64,000 nucleotides of DNA from Bathymodiolus thermophilus thioautotrophic gill symbiont (GTDB lineage: Bacteria > Pseudomonadota > Gammaproteobacteria > PS1 > Pseudothioglobaceae): positions 1,736,001-1,800,000 of the forward strand of contig NZ_CP024634.1 in assembly GCF_003711265.1 (NCBI RefSeq). Reading direction: 5' to 3'. Positions 7,863-17,433 of this stretch are shown piece after piece; positions within the stretch are counted from its first letter, which is position 1; every line of letters begins with the position of its first letter. Below the pieces are notes generated by a model. That model was given only the letters and a program-made list of their open reading frames with translations, had not been told where the DNA came from and did not search any database. Position numbers and translations under genes: made by a program.

Positions 7863-10154
7863 ATGAATACATTTAATCGCTTTATTGTTACCACTTTATT
7901 GGTTTTGTTTACCTCACAGGTATTTGCCGTCAAACCAACAATTACAGATATTAAGAGAATAGGCAACAAGACGCTTCTTGCTACCATCGATCAATCTGTT
8001 ACGCTTTTTTACAATAAAATAGCACAAGTAGCACTCTATTCTGGCACTACATACTATTTAGGCGCTCATAATATCGTTATTTATTCTCCTGCAGAACTCG
8101 TAAATCCTGTTGATAATTACAGTCAACAGGTAAAAATTACACTTGGGGGTAAAGGCTTTGAGTTAGCCGATGCTAGCAGCAAAACTTCAGTAACTTTAAG
8201 CTTGGCCTTCAGGTACTTGGAAAATGCAGCGGGTGAATTAAGCAACCCCTACAACCAAAATCTTATTCTTGCTATTAATAACAACCTCGCCATCACCTCC
8301 AACAACACCCTCAGCGCTAACGAAGGCAGCAGCCCCACCCACACCCTTATTGCCAACGACTCCGCTGCCACCTTCAGCATCACCGAAGACACCAGCCGCT
8401 TATTCAGCCTCAGTGGCACCAACAACAGCACCCTAACCTTCAACGGCACCAGCACCGACTACGAAAGCGCCACAAAATCCTACACCGTCAAAATCAAAGC
8501 CAGCACAGGAGATGGCGACGATAAAAACACCGAGCAAACCATCACCGTCAACCTAGTCGACCTTAACGACGAAACCCCCACCGCCATCACCCTCACAGGC
8601 GACCGAACCATTGCTGAAAACACAAGAACTGGCACTGAATTAGGCACACTCTCCGCCACCGATGCCGATGCCAACGACACTTTCACTTACACCAGTAGCA
8701 ACACCAAATTTACCATTGACAACAACAAACTCAAACTCAACACCACCCTAGACTACGAGAACGCCACCAGTCTTAGCACCACCATTACCGTAACCGATGG
8801 CAACAATCACACATTCGACAAAATCTTTAATTTCACAGTTAGCGACATAGACGACACTGCCCCAACTAACATTCTACTTAGTAATGTAAACTTGATCAAA
8901 GACCAACCCGCCAATACCCTAGTCGGTACCCTCAGTGCCAGTGATGTAGATACCAGCACTCCCCTTACCTTTACCGTCAACGACACCACCAACTTCAAAA
9001 TCGTCAACGGCAATGAACTTAGAACCAATAAATCCATCACCACTGCCCTCGGAAACACGATCAATATTAACATCACCGCCAGCGACAATACTAACGACTC
9101 CGCTCCACAACCCTTTACCATTGCCATTACTACCACTTACATCGCTGCCCCAGTGATCTCCCAATTTAGTGTAACCCAAGGTGAAAACAAAGGTCCTTTA
9201 ATCAGCAAAGATGGTGGAGAAGTTACTGTCAGTGCTTCAGCAGGCACAGGAACTTATACTTGGAGTAGTAACGATTTTTCTAACACAAGCACCAACAAGA
9301 CTTTTGTTTTCAATCCCCAAAGTGTCAACATCGGCACCCGAACAATCACATTAAAAGTAACGGCTGGCGATTTTTCATCAGAAAGAGTATTGAGGCTTAA
9401 ATTAGTTGACACCTACCCCAATGGACGAACAGACACAAACGGCAATGGCATTTCCGACAGCAAAGAATCAGGAAATAGCGACAATGAATTACCCGCAGGC
9501 ACAAACAAAAAAATCACCAGTCCAGGAAGTACTAGAATATTACCCGGCATCATGGGCGAAGATTCTGGGCAGCTAACCCTTGATCAACTAAAACAATACA
9601 GAGTAGCCAACCACCTATCCGACTACACTAAAGACACCTTAGCCACTGGCGATATCTACGACTATATAATCGAAGGCCTAAGCGCCACTGGTGACTCCAC
9701 CCAAGTAATCATTCAACTCGCCACCCCAATCCCTGCAAATGCAGTATTGCGTCAATACTCACTAGCGACTGGCTGGCGTAATTTTGTGGTTGATAATAAT
9801 AACAGCATACAATCTAAAATCAACGCAAGCAATGTCTGCACCGACACCGATGGCACTTGGCAAACTGGATTAATCACCGGCGCAACTTGCCTTAAACTAA
9901 CCCTTAAAGATGGTGGTGAAAATGATGCGGATGACAATCATGCTAATGGAGTGGTTGAAAGCACTATTTCAATAGCAACGCCTGTTGTTGTCGGTGGCAA
10001 TGATGATAGTGATGATAATGGTGGTGGTAGTAGCAGTGGCGGTGGTTGTGTTTACAATCCTAATGCACCTGCTAGATTTGATACAGTTTTTATTCTGTTA
10101 ATGACATTGAGTGCTTATTATTTAATCAGAAGAAGGCGTCGATTTTCTCATTAA
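7863..10154 (+). CDS. Cadherin-like secreted surface protein, array unit 3 (N-domain type II)
   Basis: This 763-aa protein has a 22-aa signal peptide ending QVFA. Its N-domain (about 23-145, beginning VKPTITDIKRIG) is type II, shared with unit 4. It looks distantly alignable with type I through PTIT, the TxDQ stretch, YYLG and VNP. The remainder repeats the array plan: three cadherin-like repeats, Ig-like segment, DTNGNGISD loop, anchor domain with two Cys, Gly/Ser linker, GGGC, hydrophobic helix and five Arg. Repeats 2 and 3 group with units 1 and 2, not with unit 4, although unit 4 has the same N-domain type. Between units 3 and 4 the N-domain differs almost only by replacement substitutions. 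Confidence 0.85.
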   Translation: MNTFNRFIVTTLLVLFTSQVFAVKPTITDIKRIGNKTLLATIDQSVTLFYNKIAQVALYSGTTYYLGAHNIVIYSPAELVNPVDNYSQQVKITLGGKGFELADASSKTSVTLSLAFRYLENAAGELSNPYNQNLILAINNNLAITSNNTLSANEGSSPTHTLIANDSAATFSITEDTSRLFSLSGTNNSTLTFNGTSTDYESATKSYTVKIKASTGDGDDKNTEQTITVNLVDLNDETPTAITLTGDRTIAENTRTGTELGTLSATDADANDTFTYTSSNTKFTIDNNKLKLNTTLDYENATSLSTTITVTDGNNHTFDKIFNFTVSDIDDTAPTNILLSNVNLIKDQPANTLVGTLSASDVDTSTPLTFTVNDTTNFKIVNGNELRTNKSITTALGNTININITASDNTNDSAPQPFTIAITTTYIAAPVISQFSVTQGENKGPLISKDGGEVTVSASAGTGTYTWSSNDFSNTSTNKTFVFNPQSVNIGTRTITLKVTAGDFSSERVLRLKLVDTYPNGRTDTNGNGISDSKESGNSDNELPAGTNKKITSPGSTRILPGIMGEDSGQLTLDQLKQYRVANHLSDYTKDTLATGDIYDYIIEGLSATGDSTQVIIQLATPIPANAVLRQYSLATGWRNFVVDNNNSIQSKINASNVCTDTDGTWQTGLITGATCLKLTLKDGGENDADDNHANGVVESTISIATPVVVGGNDDSDDNGGGSSSGGGCVYNPNAPARFDTVFILLMTLSAYYLIRRRRRFSH

Positions 10155-10185
10155 GCAAACAAGTCAAGTAAAATACTGACAACAA

Positions 10186-10213
10186 AAGTCCCGTGAAAAT
10201 GGGGCTTTTTTTT
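10186..10213 (+). terminator. Terminator of array unit 3
   Basis: The AAGTCCC/GGGGCTT hairpin is followed by a T run, as in the other units. Confidence 0.85.
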
Positions 10214-10368
10214 GTGTCTGATTTATTGTAATAATTTTTTTTCACTCTCACGCAGAGTATGAGAGAAGCAAGAGGATGGGTTACAAACCCATCCCTACCT
10301 AAAACAGCTTGAGGATAAAGTAAAGAGATGGGTTGTAGAATTTTCAAGAATAAAATGAATAATACAGT

Positions 10369-10529
10369 GAGACCTTTGCATAAATATGGATGATTAGCGA
10401 AATTCAATTTTTGCCCACTTGGTAATTTTATTAAACCTTGTCCTAGCAGGGCTAAGGCTGGGTTTAAAAAATTACCAAGTGGGTAAAACGAGGATTCTTG
10501 ATGATTATTCATATTTATGCAAAGGTCTC
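10369..10529. repeat. Palindromic MITE-like element, copy 4
   Basis: This 161-bp imperfect palindrome is nearly identical to copies 2 and 3. Confidence 0.8.
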
Positions 10530-10848
10530 ATTGTATTAGAGTTTCTGGAGGTGTTCTTAAATAAGACGACCAAGAAAAGGGTGTTATTTCCACCTTCATT
10601 CCCAAGTCCTGCTTGGAAATACATGTGCCAACAATTAACAACATTTTTATCTTTATTCAAGTGCCCTGCCCAATCTTTTTGTCATATTTTTATCTTCAAA
10701 ACCAACTACATATTCCCAAGGAGAACTTGGGAACGAAGCGCAAAACCCACACAAACAAGCCTTCATTCTCACACAGCGAACAACAAAGATTCAATTCAAC
10801 AATAAAACCCACACGATTATTCATTTGTATGGAATAATTTAGTCACTT
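10530..10848 (+). other. Type-B leader of unit 4
   Basis: It is practically the same as the unit-2 leader, including both TTCCCAAG inverted repeats. No gene or clear promoter was seen. Confidence 0.45.
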
Positions 10849-11292
10849 ATGAATACATTGCATTACATTACGACAGCATCGCACCGCAATTTAGCGACAC
10901 CTAGGCTTAATTCAAGCCAACTGGTCTCTTATTTCTCTACCCTAATTACTTGCCTCGTCAACCGAGGTTTTTTGGCTTTTATCGCCTTTATTACAATCGT
11001 TGAAAAAAAATATTCTATATTTAAAACCATTTCTTCCACACTTCCTTCTATTACTCCGCTATACCGCAAAATCTTCCCATACACCGCAAAACTAGTAACG
11101 CTTACACCAAAAAAAATCAAACATTTGTCCCTTATCATTAAAGCATTTTTATCTTTTCAAGCAACAAAAGTAATCTCGGTGGGTAACAAAAAATACAACA
11201 ACTTCAGCAACAAATTAGAGACTATAAACCAATATCTTGCCATTACTCTCATTCACCATTACTTAGAAACAACGCAGAAGAATAACCATTAA
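10849..11292 (+). CDS. Conserved 147-aa short protein preceding unit 4
   Basis: This is the third intact copy of the leader ORF. Against the unit-2 copy I count about seven replacement and four silent differences, with the frame kept throughout. It ends 22 bp before the surface-protein ATG. Function is unknown. Confidence 0.4.
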   Translation: MNTLHYITTASHRNLATPRLNSSQLVSYFSTLITCLVNRGFLAFIAFITIVEKKYSIFKTISSTLPSITPLYRKIFPYTAKLVTLTPKKIKHLSLIIKAFLSFQATKVISVGNKKYNNFSNKLETINQYLAITLIHHYLETTQKNNH

Positions 11293-11314
11293 TTATCAGC
11301 CTAGGAGTTTTATT

Positions 11315-13597
11315 ATGAATACATTTAATCGCTTTATTATTACCACTTTATTGGTTTTATTTACCTCACAGGTATTTGCCGTCAAACCAACAATTACAGA
11401 TGTTAAGAGAATAGGTAACAAGACGATTCTTGCTACCATCGATCAACCTGTTAGGCTTGTTTTCAATAAAACAGCACAAATAAAACTCTATTCTGGCACT
11501 ACATACTATTTAGGCACTCATAATCTCGTTATTTCTTCTCCTGCAGAACTCGTAAATCCTGTTGATAATTACAGTCAACAGGTAAAAATTACACTTGGGG
11601 ATAAAGGCTTTGAGTTAGCCGATGCTAGTAGCAAAACTTCAGTAACTTTAAGATTGACCTTCAGGTACTTGGAAAATGCAGCGAGTGAATTAATCAACCC
11701 CTACAACCAAAATCTTATTCTTGCTATTAATAACAACCTCACCATAACCTCCAGCAACACCCTCAGCGCTAACGAAGGCAGCAGCCCCACTCACACCCTC
11801 ATTGCCAACGACTCCGCTGCCACCTTCAGCATCACCGAAGACACCAGCCACTTATTCAGCCTCAGTGGCACCAACAACAGCACCCTAACCTTCAACGGCA
11901 CCAACACCGACTACGAAAGCGCCACAAAATCCTACACCGTCAAAATCAAAGCCAGCACAGGAGATGGCGACGATAAAAATACCGAACAAACCATTACCGT
12001 CAACCTGGCCGACCTCAATGACGAAACCCCCACTGCCATCACCCTCACGGGCGACCGCACCATCGCCGAAAACACCATCACTGACGCTGAATTAGGCACA
12101 CTCTCCACCACCGACGCCGATGCCAACGACACTTTCACTTACACCAGTAGCAACACCAAATTTACCATTGACAACAACAAACTCAAACTCAACACCACCC
12201 TAGACTACGAGAACGCCACCAGTCTTAACACTACCATTACCGTAACCGATGCCAACAGCCACACATTTGACAAAACCTTTAATTTCACAGTTAGCGACAT
12301 AGACGACACCGCCCCAATTAACATTCTACTTAGCAATGTAAACTTGATCAAAGACCAGCCCGCCAATACCCTAGTCGGCACCCTCAGCGCCACCGATGTA
12401 GATACCAACACCGCTCTTACTTTTAGCGTTGATGACACCACCAACTTTAAAATCGTCAACGGCAATGAACTCAGAACCAATAAATCCATCACCACCGCCC
12501 TCGGAAATACTATCAATATTAACATCACCGCCAGCGACAATACTAACGACTCCGCTCCACAACCCTTTACCATTGCCATTACTACCACTTACATCGCTGC
12601 CCCAGTAATCGCCCAATTTAGTGTAACCCAAGGTGAAAACAAAGGTCCTTTAATCAGCAAAGATGGTGGAGAAGTTACTGTCAGTGCCTCAGCAGGCACA
12701 GGAACTTATACTTGGAGTAGTAACGATTTTTCTAACACAAGCACCAGTAAGACTTTTGTTTTCAATCCCCAAAGTAGCAACATCGGCACCCGAACAATCG
12801 CATTAAAAGTAACGGCTGGCGATTTTTCATCAGAAAGGGTGTTAAAACTTAAATTAGTTGACACCTACCCCAATGGACGAACAGACACAAATGGCAATGG
12901 CATTTCCGACAGCAAAGAATCAGGAAATAGCAACAACGAGTTACCCGCAGGCACAAACAAAAAAATCACCAGTCCAGGAAGTACTAGAATATTACCCGGC
13001 ATCATCGGCGAAGATTCTGGACAACTAACCCTCGATCAACTAAAACAATACAGAGTAGCCAACCACCTATCCGACTACACCAAAGACACCTTAGCCACTG
13101 GCGATATCTACGACTATATAATCGAAGGCCTAAGCGCCACTGGTGCCTCTACCCAAGTAATCATTGAACTCGCCACCCCAATCCCTACAAATGCAGTATT
13201 GCGTCAATACTCACTAGCGACTGGTTGGCGTAATTTTGTGGTTGATAATAATAACAGCATACAATCTAAAATCAACGCAAGCAATGTCTGCACCGATGGC
13301 ACTTGGCAAACTGGATTAATCACCGGCGCAACTTGCCTTAAACTAACCCTTAAAGATGGTGGTGAAAATGATGCTGATAGCAATCAAGCTAATGGTGTGG
13401 TTGAAAGCACTATTTCAATAGCAACGCCTGTTGTTGTCGGTGGCAATGATGATAGTAATGATAATGGTGATAGTAGCAGTGGCGGTGGTTGTGTTTACAA
13501 TCCTAATGCACCTGCTAGATTTGATATAGTTTTTATTCTGTTAATGACATTGAGTGCTTATTATTTAATCAGAAGAAGGCGTCGATTTTCTCATTAA
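11315..13597 (+). CDS. Cadherin-like secreted surface protein, array unit 4 (N-domain type II)
   Basis: This 760-aa protein has a 22-aa signal peptide and a type II N-domain. Compared with unit 3 the N-domain carries about 18 replaced codons and only 3 silent ones. The second/third repeat boundary (NTTITVTDANSHTF, then SATDVDTNTALTFSVDD) matches unit 5 rather than unit 3, so the gene is a mosaic. The anchor region has CTDGTWQTG as in unit 1, without the two extra codons of units 2 and 3, and IIGEDSG instead of IMGEDSG. The C-terminal linker, GGGC, helix and five Arg are intact. Confidence 0.85.
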   Translation: MNTFNRFIITTLLVLFTSQVFAVKPTITDVKRIGNKTILATIDQPVRLVFNKTAQIKLYSGTTYYLGTHNLVISSPAELVNPVDNYSQQVKITLGDKGFELADASSKTSVTLRLTFRYLENAASELINPYNQNLILAINNNLTITSSNTLSANEGSSPTHTLIANDSAATFSITEDTSHLFSLSGTNNSTLTFNGTNTDYESATKSYTVKIKASTGDGDDKNTEQTITVNLADLNDETPTAITLTGDRTIAENTITDAELGTLSTTDADANDTFTYTSSNTKFTIDNNKLKLNTTLDYENATSLNTTITVTDANSHTFDKTFNFTVSDIDDTAPINILLSNVNLIKDQPANTLVGTLSATDVDTNTALTFSVDDTTNFKIVNGNELRTNKSITTALGNTININITASDNTNDSAPQPFTIAITTTYIAAPVIAQFSVTQGENKGPLISKDGGEVTVSASAGTGTYTWSSNDFSNTSTSKTFVFNPQSSNIGTRTIALKVTAGDFSSERVLKLKLVDTYPNGRTDTNGNGISDSKESGNSNNELPAGTNKKITSPGSTRILPGIIGEDSGQLTLDQLKQYRVANHLSDYTKDTLATGDIYDYIIEGLSATGASTQVIIELATPIPTNAVLRQYSLATGWRNFVVDNNNSIQSKINASNVCTDGTWQTGLITGATCLKLTLKDGGENDADSNQANGVVESTISIATPVVVGGNDDSNDNGDSSSGGGCVYNPNAPARFDIVFILLMTLSAYYLIRRRRRFSH

Positions 13598-13629
13598 GCA
13601 AACAAATCAAGTAAGAATACTGACAACAA

Positions 13630-13656
13630 AAGTCCCGTGAAAATGGGGCTTTTTTT
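13630..13656 (+). terminator. Terminator of array unit 4
   Basis: The AAGTCCC/GGGGCTT hairpin is followed by seven T residues. Confidence 0.85.
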
Positions 13657-13802
13657 GTGTCTGATTTATGGTAATAATTTTTTTTCACTCTCACGCAGAG
13701 TATGAAAGAAGCAAGAGGATGGGTTACAAACCCATCCCTACCTAAAACAGCTTGAGGATAAAGTAAAGAGATGGGTTGTAGAATTTTCAAGAATAATGCA
13801 GT

Positions 13803-13963
13803 GAGACCTTTGTATAAATATGGATGATTAGCAAAATTCAATTTTTGCCCACTTGGTAATTTTCTTAAACCTTATCCTAGCAGGGCTAAGGCTGGGTTTA
13901 AAAAATTACCAAGTGGGTAAAACGAGGATTCTTGATGATTATTCATATTTATGCAAAGGTCTC
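13803..13963. repeat. Palindromic MITE-like element, copy 5
   Basis: This 161-bp copy is flanked by GCAGT on the left and ACAGT on the right, one mismatch from a direct repeat. The sequence to its right is leader type A, as after copy 1. Confidence 0.8.
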
Positions 13964-14218
13964 ACAGTGTTTGTAATCGCCTAAGTGTTACCAGTAAAAA
14001 CATCTGCTAATTATTGATAGCATAGATATTTTTACCTATATTTAAAATGAGAATACACGCCAGATTGTTCGTTTATTTTTGAAAAAAGTATAACGAATCA
14101 TCTGCAAGAACAAATAAAAAAATCAAAATTACCCATCCACCCACAATTAAAAACTCACACAAATATTATTTTTTATGGAATAATTCAGGGTTCATGTTGC
14201 ATTACTTAATTTTAGACT
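13964..14218 (+). other. Type-A leader of unit 5
   Basis: It is almost identical to the leader of unit 1 (275-520) apart from a short insertion near 14190. No gene was seen. Confidence 0.5.
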
Positions 14219-14633
14219 ATGAATACATTGCATTACAATAGCACCGCAATTTTAGCAACATTTGAGCTTAATCTAAACCAAACGACCGCTTGTTTCTCCA
14301 CCCTAATTATTCGCCTCGTTAATCAAGGTTTTTTTGCTTTTATCACCTACATTGCAATCGTTGAAAAAAAATATTCTATATTTAAAACCATTTCTCCCAC
14401 ACCTCTCTCTATCGCTCCGCTACACCATAAAACTAGTAACACCTGTGCCAAAAAAATTTAAACATTTGTCTCTTGCCACTAAAGCATTTTTATTTTTTCA
14501 AACAACAGAAGTGATCCCAGTGGGCAACAAAAAATACAACAACTTTAGCAACGAATTAGAGATTGTCAATCAATACCTCGCCACCACGCTCATTCGTTAC
14601 TACTTAAAAATAACACAGAAAAATAACCATTAA
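14219..14633 (+). pseudogene. Frameshifted copy of the unit-leader short ORF (unit 5)
   Basis: Homology to the 147-codon leader ORF continues from 14219 to the TAA at 14631-14633, but it is split between two frames (14219-14461 and 14334-14633). The cause is the same 20-bp loss between short direct repeats seen in unit 1. The unit-1 and unit-5 copies therefore descend from one already broken, type-A version. Confidence 0.5.
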
Positions 14634-14655
14634 TTACCAACCTAGGAATTTTATT

Positions 14656-17031
14656 ATGAATATATTTAATCGCTTTATTTTCACCTTGTTTTGTCTATTA
14701 GCTCTATCAACACAAACACTAGCCCTTGACTTTACCCAAGCAACTAAGGATACAACCTACATTCTTAGCGACACGCAACACACTATACGAGTTACACTTG
14801 ATGATTATGCAGTTGCTTTTGGTGGAGGGAATCTTTTCTTTGATGAAAATAATAATCAAATTGATTCTCGTAACTTTGGTAATAATTCTGGCGTTGACAC
14901 AGGTGTCGCCTTGCCTCTCAATGTAGCTGGTATGAGATTAACGGAAACCTCTCACAAAATTTGGGATTTAACACTTGATTCTGCAACCATTGCAGCAATA
15001 AAAAACCAAGGTGGCAAAAGATTCACCATAAAAACTTATTACAACAGTGCTAACAGGATTAAATCTTTATTTTATGGCGCAAATATCAATGACGCACCAA
15101 GCCCCTTCATGCCCCAAAGAACCATTAACTTCTGCTGGGAGTCTTGCCCAGTTTCAGCCACCCTCACCATTACCTCCATCAATACATTCCCCGCCAATGA
15201 AAAAGCAGCAAGCACCACCCACACCCTCGTCGCCAACGACACCGCCGCCACTTTCAGCATCACCGAAGACACCAGTGGCTTCTTTAGCCTCAGCGGCACC
15301 CACAACAACACCCTAACCTTCAACGGCACTACCACCAATTACGAAAGCACCACAAAATCCTACACCGTCAAAGTCAAAGCCACCACTGGAGATGGCGACG
15401 ATAAAAACACCATCCAAACCATCACCGTTACCCTTGTTGATCTCAACGATGAAACCCCTACCGCCATCACCCTCACAGGCGACCGCACCATCGCTGAAAA
15501 CACAAACACTGGCACTGAATTAGGCACACTCTCCACCACCGATACCGATGCCAACGACACTTTCACTTACACCAGTAGCAACACCAAATTTACCATTGAC
15601 AACAACAAACTCAAACTCAACACCACCCTAGACTACGAGAACGCCACCAGTCTTAACACTACCATTACCGTAACCGATGCCAACAGCCACACATTCGACA
15701 AAACCTTTAACTTCACAGTTAGCGACATAGACGACACCGCCCCAATTAACATTCTACTTAGCAATGTAAACTTGATCAAAGACCAACCCGCCAATACCCT
15801 AGTCGGTACCCTCAGTGCCAGTGATGTAGATACCAACACCGCTCTTACTTTTAGCGTTGATGACGCCACCAACTTCAAAATCGTCAACGGCAATGAACTC
15901 AGAACCAATAAATCCATCACCACCGCCCTCGGAAATACTATCAATATTAACATCACCGCCAGCGACAATACTAACGACTCCGCTCCACAACCCTTTACCA
16001 TTGCCATTACTACCACTTACATCGCTGCCCCAGTAATCGCCCAATTTAGTGTAACCCAAGGCGAAAACAAAGGCCCTTTAATCAGCAAAGATGGTGGAGA
16101 AGTTACTGTCAGTGCCTCAGCAGGCACAGGAACTTATACTTGGAGTAGTAACGATTTTTCTAACACAAGCACCAGTAAGACTTTTGTTTTCAATCCCCAA
16201 AGTGCCAACATCGGCACCCGAACAATCACACTAAAAGTAACAGCTGGCGATTTTTCATCAGAAAGAGTGCTAAAACTTAAATTAGTTGACACCTACCCCA
16301 ATGGACGAACAGACACAAACGGCAACGGCATTTCCGACAGCAAAGAATCAGGAAATAGCAACAACGAGTTACCCGCAGGCACAAACAAAAAAATTACCAG
16401 TCCAGGAAGTACTAGAATATTACCCGGCATCATGGGCGAAGATTCTGGACAACTAACCCTCGATCAACTAAAACAATACAGAGTAGCCAACCACTTATCC
16501 GACTACACCAAAGACACCTTAGCCACTGGCGATATCTACGACTATATAATCGAAGGCCTAAGCGCCACTGGTGCCTCCACCCAAGTAATCATTCAACTCG
16601 CCACCCCAATCCCTGCAAATGCAGTATTGCGTCAATACTCACTAGCGACTGGTTGGCGTAATTTTGTGGTTGATAATAATAACAGCATACAATCCAAAAC
16701 CAACACAAGTAATATCTGCACCGACACCAGTGGCACTTGGCAAACTGGATTAATCACAGGCGCAACTTGCCTAAAACTAACCCTTAAAGATGGTGGTGAA
16801 AATGATGCGGATGACAATCATGCTAATGGCGTGGTTGAAAGCACTATTTCAATAGCAACGCCTGTTGTTGTCGGTGGCAATGATGATAGTGATGATAATG
16901 GTGATAGTGGCAGTGGTGGTGGTTGTGTTTACAATCCCAATGCACCTGCTAGATTTGATACAGTTTTTATTCTGTTAATGACATTGAGTGCTTATTATTT
17001 AATCAGAAGAAGGCGTCGATTTTCTCATTAA
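14656..17031 (+). CDS. Cadherin-like secreted surface protein, array unit 5 (N-domain type III)
   Basis: This 791-aa protein is the longest of the array. The signal peptide is about 23 aa (ending TLA). Its N-domain (about 24-173, beginning LDFTQATKDTTYI and ending with CWESC) is unrelated to types I and II but homologous to the N-domain of the giant protein at 56967-62228. The first cadherin repeat is the NTFPANEKAAS block of unit 1, almost identical in DNA, and the second/third repeat boundary is that of unit 4. The anchor region has CTDTSGTWQTG and the linker DDNGDSGS. This gene combines a third N-domain with modules from both ends of the array. Confidence 0.85.
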   Translation: MNIFNRFIFTLFCLLALSTQTLALDFTQATKDTTYILSDTQHTIRVTLDDYAVAFGGGNLFFDENNNQIDSRNFGNNSGVDTGVALPLNVAGMRLTETSHKIWDLTLDSATIAAIKNQGGKRFTIKTYYNSANRIKSLFYGANINDAPSPFMPQRTINFCWESCPVSATLTITSINTFPANEKAASTTHTLVANDTAATFSITEDTSGFFSLSGTHNNTLTFNGTTTNYESTTKSYTVKVKATTGDGDDKNTIQTITVTLVDLNDETPTAITLTGDRTIAENTNTGTELGTLSTTDTDANDTFTYTSSNTKFTIDNNKLKLNTTLDYENATSLNTTITVTDANSHTFDKTFNFTVSDIDDTAPINILLSNVNLIKDQPANTLVGTLSASDVDTNTALTFSVDDATNFKIVNGNELRTNKSITTALGNTININITASDNTNDSAPQPFTIAITTTYIAAPVIAQFSVTQGENKGPLISKDGGEVTVSASAGTGTYTWSSNDFSNTSTSKTFVFNPQSANIGTRTITLKVTAGDFSSERVLKLKLVDTYPNGRTDTNGNGISDSKESGNSNNELPAGTNKKITSPGSTRILPGIMGEDSGQLTLDQLKQYRVANHLSDYTKDTLATGDIYDYIIEGLSATGASTQVIIQLATPIPANAVLRQYSLATGWRNFVVDNNNSIQSKTNTSNICTDTSGTWQTGLITGATCLKLTLKDGGENDADDNHANGVVESTISIATPVVVGGNDDSDDNGDSGSGGGCVYNPNAPARFDTVFILLMTLSAYYLIRRRRRFSH

Positions 17032-17062
17032 GCAAACAAGTCAAGTAAAATACTGACAACAA

Positions 17063-17089
17063 AAGTCCCGTGAAAATGGGGCTTTTTTT
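17063..17089 (+). terminator. Terminator of array unit 5
   Basis: The AAGTCCC/GGGGCTT hairpin with a T run ends the array. Confidence 0.85.
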
Positions 17090-17244
17090 GTGTCTGATTT
17101 ATGGTAATAATTTTTTTTCACTCTCACGCAGAGTATGAGAGAAGCAAGAGGATGGGTTACAAACCCATCCCTACCTAAAACAGCTTGGGGATAAAGTAAA
17201 GGGATGGGTTGTAGAATTTTCAAGAATAAAATGAATAATGCAGT

Positions 17245-17404
17245 GAGACCTTTGCGTAAATATGGATGATTAGCGAAATTCAATTTTTGCCCACTTGGTA
17301 ATTTTCTTAAACCTTGTCCTAGCAGAGCTAAGGCTGGGTTTAAAAATTACCAAGGGGGTGAAAAGTGGATTCTTGATGATTATTTATATTTATACAAAGG
17401 TCTC
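17245..17404. repeat. Palindromic MITE-like element, copy 6
   Basis: This 160-bp diverged copy (the right arm reads TATACAAAGGTCTC) lies between the array and the 3' end of trmJ. It marks the right edge of the accessory island. Confidence 0.75.
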
Positions 17405-17433
17405 TTTCAATATAAAAACCTCACATTAAATCA

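Larger units (their letters stand above)
114..17404 (+). repeat. Tandem array of five ~3.4-kb surface-protein units
   Basis: Five same-strand units follow one another with start-to-start spacings of 3464, 3455, 3452 and 3341 bp. Each has, in order, a palindromic element beginning GAGACC, a leader with a short ORF, a cadherin-like gene, a terminator and a small hairpin with arms GGATGGGTT and AACCCATCC. That hairpin lies at 19-39, 3367-3387, 6835-6855, 10274-10294, 13717-13737 and 17150-17170; the first copy belongs to the tail of a unit outside the window. Leaders come in two types: A in units 1 and 5, B in units 2-4. The repetition is seen directly; its origin by unequal crossing-over and gene conversion is inferred. 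Confidence 0.9.

Noticed and set aside
944-17031. Diversity-generating retroelement
   Set aside because: Variation is at the N-terminus, is not limited to A positions, and no reverse transcriptase or template repeat was seen in the window.
944-17031. Contact-dependent inhibition or Rhs toxin locus
   Set aside because: Those systems vary at the C-terminal toxin tip and carry immunity genes. Here the C-terminus is constant and variation is N-terminal.
114-17404. CRISPR array
   Set aside because: The palindromic repeats are 3.4 kb apart, 161 bp long and separated by genes; there are no short regular spacers.
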